Shown here: positions 5,586 through 7,232 of the stretch, piece by piece
Layout of the letters: each line of letters starts with the position of its first letter
Numbering within the stretch: the stretch's first letter is position 1
Assembly (NCBI GenBank): GCA_014377795.1
Contig: JACMOY010000318.1
Span: 1-7,232, forward strand
Source of the DNA: Actinomycetota bacterium
GTDB lineage: Bacteria > Actinomycetota > Actinomycetes > Actinomycetales > Angustibacteraceae
Length of the DNA: 7,232 nt
Reading direction: 5' to 3'
The notes under the pieces: generated by a model
Database searches by the model: none
Seen by the model: only the letters and a program-made list of their open reading frames with translations
Told to the model about the DNA's origin: nothing
Made by a program: the position numbers and the translations under genes

Positions 5586-6878
5586 AGTGAAGCCTTCGAC
5601 GCCGTCGACGTCATCATCGCCAAGCGCGACGCGCGCGAGCTGAGCGACGCGCAGATCGACTGGGTCGTCGACGCGTACACGCGTGGGGCGGTCGCCGACG
5701 AGCAGATGTCGGCGCTGGCCATGGCGATCCTGCTGCGGGGCATGAACCGGCGCGAGATCGCCCGCTGGACCGGCGCGATGATCGCCAGTGGCGAGCGGAT
5801 GTCGTTCACCCACCTGGGCAGGCCCACTGCTGACAAGCACTCGACCGGGGGCGTGGGCGACAAGATCACGCTGCCGCTGGCGCCACTGGTGGCTGCGTGC
5901 GGCGTCGCCGTCCCGCAGCTGTCGGGACGCGGGCTCGGCCACACCGGCGGAACCCTCGACAAGCTCGAGTCGATCCCGGGTTGGCGAGCGAGCCTGTCGA
6001 ACGTCGAGATGCTGCGTCAGCTCGAGGAGGTCGGCGCCGTCATCTGCGCGGCCGGTGACGGTCTGGCTCCGGCCGACAAGAAGCTGTACGCGTTGCGCGA
6101 CGTCACCGGCACGGTCGAGGCGATCCCGCTGATCGCCAGCTCGATCATGAGCAAGAAGATCGCCGAGGGCACCGGCGCGCTGGTGCTCGACGTGAAGGTC
6201 GGGTCGGGCGCCTTCATGAAGACCGTGCCGGACGCCCGTGAGCTGGCCCGCACGATGGTCGAGCTCGGCACCGACGCAGGTGTCACGACGGTGGCGCTGC
6301 TCACGAACATGCAGACACCTCTCGGCCTTACGGCCGGCAACGCCCTCGAGGTGCGCGAGTCGCTCGAGGTGCTGGCTGGCGGGGGGCCGCCGGACGTCGT
6401 CGAGCTCACGCTCGCCCTGGCCCGCGAGATGCTCGCGGCTGCAGGTCGCGGCGACGTCGACCCCGCCGACCGGTTGGCCGACGGCAGCGCGATGGACGTG
6501 TGGCGGTCGATGGTCGCGGCCCAGGGCGGTGACCCGGACGCCGACCTGCCGCGCGCCCGCGAGACCCACGTGGTGCTCGCCCCCGCAGGCGGGGTCATCA
6601 CCCAGCTGGACGCCCTGGCGGTCGGCGTCGCGGCCTGGCGGCTCGGGGCCGGTCGGGCCCGCAAGGAGGACGTCGTGCAGGCCGGCGCCGGGGTCGAGCT
6701 GCACGTCAAGCCCGGGGCTGTCGTCCGCGGTGGCGAGCCGCTGATGACCCTGCACACCGACACCCCGGAGCGGTTCGGGCGAGCTCTGCAGGCGCTGGAC
6801 GGCTCGTACTTCATCGCCCCCGAGGGGTCGCGCCCCGATCTGCTGCCGCTGGTGATCGAACGGGTCGCCGCCGGCTAG
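5583..6878 (+). CDS. deoA: Thymidine phosphorylase / pyrimidine-nucleoside phosphorylase
   Basis: This 431-residue cytoplasmic enzyme of nucleoside phosphorylase family II cleaves thymidine or (deoxy)uridine with phosphate into the free base and (deoxy)ribose-1-phosphate. A helical N-terminal domain (about 1-65) leads to KHSTGGVGDK (85-94), which binds phosphate. The family signature SGRGLGHTGGTLDKLE is at 114-129. Base-binding Arg172, Ser187 and Lys191 match Arg171, Ser186 and Lys190 of the E. coli enzyme as I recall them. LDVKVGSGAFMK (202-213) and the C-terminal domain from about 340 are intact. The wording IASSIMSKKIAEG and PLGLTAGNALEV is closer to bacillary Pdp than to E. coli DeoA, so uridine may also be a substrate. 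The ATG at 5583 is preferred because MSEAFDAVDVI is the usual N-terminus and AGGA lies seven bases upstream; the ATG at 5565 would add six residues. The 72-base gap from cdd has no clear terminator. Confidence 0.95.
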   Translation: MSEAFDAVDVIIAKRDARELSDAQIDWVVDAYTRGAVADEQMSALAMAILLRGMNRREIARWTGAMIASGERMSFTHLGRPTADKHSTGGVGDKITLPLAPLVAACGVAVPQLSGRGLGHTGGTLDKLESIPGWRASLSNVEMLRQLEEVGAVICAAGDGLAPADKKLYALRDVTGTVEAIPLIASSIMSKKIAEGTGALVLDVKVGSGAFMKTVPDARELARTMVELGTDAGVTTVALLTNMQTPLGLTAGNALEVRESLEVLAGGGPPDVVELTLALAREMLAAAGRGDVDPADRLADGSAMDVWRSMVAAQGGDPDADLPRARETHVVLAPAGGVITQLDALAVGVAAWRLGAGRARKEDVVQAGAGVELHVKPGAVVRGGEPLMTLHTDTPERFGRALQALDGSYFIAPEGSRPDLLPLVIERVAAG

Positions 6879-6889
6879 AACCGGTGTGG

Positions 6890-6895
6890 CAGTCT
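6890..6895 (+). promoter_or_regulatory. Possible -10 element for a leaderless transcript of the ABM-like gene
   Basis: CAGTCT lies six bases before the ATG at 6902 and is preceded by TGTGG. No Shine-Dalgarno sequence is visible in the 23-base gap. Actinobacterial leaderless genes often carry a -10 hexamer (A at position 2, T at position 6) about six or seven bases before the start codon. No -35 match was identified, so this is a weak, position-based call. Confidence 0.3.
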
Positions 6896-6901
6896 GCGCC
6901 C

Positions 6902-7186
6902 ATGGTTCTCGAGGTCGCGATCATCGACGTCACCGACGGTGCGCAGCGGCAGTTCACCGCCGCCTACGAGCAGGCCCGCCACCTGGTGGCTGCCACCCCC
7001 GGCTGCGGGGCGATGCGGATGACCCAGGGGGTCGAGACGCCCACCCGGTTCGTGCTGCTCGTCGAGTGGGACAGCGTCGAGTCGCACGAGGCGTTCCGGC
7101 ACAGCGATCGGTTCGGGCAGTGGCGTGCGCTGATCGGGCCGCACTTCGACGGGCCCCCGCACGTCGAGCACTTCGTCGACGTGTAG
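6902..7186 (+). CDS. ABM-domain (antibiotic biosynthesis monooxygenase-like) small protein
   Basis: This 94-residue protein has the look of the ABM superfamily, a dimeric alpha/beta-barrel fold. A first strand (VLEVAIIDV, 2-10) is followed by a long helix (about 14-31). A central strand RFVLLVEWDSVESHEAF (49-65) is the most recognisable part: strand, Trp56, then a helix start. A second helix (FRHSDRFGQWRALIGPHF, 65-82) leads to a final strand (HVEHFVDV, 87-94). Family members include small monooxygenases, haem-degrading enzymes and many of unknown role, so no reaction can be assigned. His62, His67, His81 and His87 are present, but none can be called catalytic. The start at 6902 is preferred over GTG at 6884 because the latter would add WQSAP-type residues with no family match. 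It follows the phosphorylase stop by 23 bases and may have its own promoter, so membership in the nucleoside operon is uncertain. Confidence 0.8.
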   Translation: MVLEVAIIDVTDGAQRQFTAAYEQARHLVAATPGCGAMRMTQGVETPTRFVLLVEWDSVESHEAFRHSDRFGQWRALIGPHFDGPPHVEHFVDV

Positions 7187-7195
7187 GAGCGCAGC

Positions 7196-7216
7196 CGTGA
7201 GCGCACGGCGCTCGCG
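7196..7216 (+). repeat. Short GC hairpin after the ABM-like gene
   Basis: Bases 7196-7204 pair with 7208-7216 over nine base pairs, including one G-U pair, around an ACG loop. No T-run follows, so it is not a convincing intrinsic terminator. It also coincides with the possible start of another gene at 7197, and the window ends too soon to judge. Confidence 0.3.
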
Positions 7217-7232
7217 TAGGGTGCGCACCGCC
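7197..7232 (+). CDS. Possible start of a further gene, cut by the window end
   Basis: GTG at 7197 lies seven bases after GGAG (7186-7189), which itself overlaps the stop codon of the ABM-like gene. The frame stays open for 12 codons to the window end and reads Met-Ser-Ala-Arg-Arg-Ser-Arg-Arg-Val-Arg-Thr-Ala. Nothing in this short Arg-rich stretch identifies a product. A competing reading is that TAGGGT at 7217-7222 is the -10 box of a gene starting just outside the window. Confidence 0.2.
   Translation, partial: MSARRSRRVRTA

Noticed and set aside
6581..6594. CCCCGC-AG-GCGGGG inverted repeat
   Set aside because: It sits inside the phosphorylase coding sequence with a two-base spacer and is explained by codons for a Pro-Ala-Gly-Gly turn; likely chance in GC-rich DNA.
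5526..6755. 409-codon open frame on the minus strand
   Set aside because: Antisense shadow of the phosphorylase gene with no family resemblance.
6865..6886. CCGG-containing pairing after the phosphorylase stop as a terminator
   Set aside because: Only four or five pairs and no T-run; too weak to call.
1..7232. tRNA, rRNA, CRISPR array, insertion sequence or attachment site
   Set aside because: I looked for spaced repeats, terminal inverted repeats, transposase motifs and cloverleaf-like stretches and saw none; almost all bases belong to the seven supported genes.

Overview
The window is GC-rich, with third codon positions almost always G or C, GTG and TTG starts, and short 1-4 base gene overlaps. 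This points to a high-GC actinobacterium. Protein wording resembles Nocardioides- or Intrasporangiaceae-type genomes, but that placement is from memory and no rRNA or other phylogenetic marker is present. All supported genes are on the plus strand, and coding density is very high.

Layout: bases 1-40 hold a short palindrome and a strong ribosome binding site. Bases 41-1096 encode a BMP/PnrA-type substrate-binding lipoprotein. Bases 1097-1193 hold a perfect 18-bp hairpin and a weaker hairpin over the next ribosome binding site. Bases 1194-2762 encode a double-domain ABC ATPase. Bases 2762-3865 and 3862-5118 encode two BPD_transp_2 membrane permeases. Bases 5121-5510 encode cytidine deaminase and 5583-6878 encode a thymidine/pyrimidine-nucleoside phosphorylase. 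Bases 6902-7186 encode a small ABM-fold (antibiotic biosynthesis monooxygenase-like) protein. The last ~45 bases may begin another gene or hold its promoter.

The first six genes make a coherent nucleoside salvage module. The lipoprotein captures a nucleoside outside the membrane, the two permeases and the ATPase import it, and the deaminase converts (deoxy)cytidine to (deoxy)uridine. The phosphorylase then splits (deoxy)uridine or thymidine into a free base and (deoxy)ribose-1-phosphate. This matches the B. subtilis NupNOPQ-type transporter with catabolic genes attached, a known arrangement. The ABM-like gene is the only member whose role does not follow from the pathway.

I see no strikingly new system. 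The most worthwhile points are post-transcriptional or architectural. They are the perfect hairpin after the lipoprotein gene, possible hairpins masking two translation starts, one canonical and one degenerate ATP site in the ATPase, extra C-terminal membrane segments in the second permease, and the linked ABM gene. No tRNA, rRNA, CRISPR array, insertion sequence or attachment site was seen, and no gap without a gene exceeds 100 bases.
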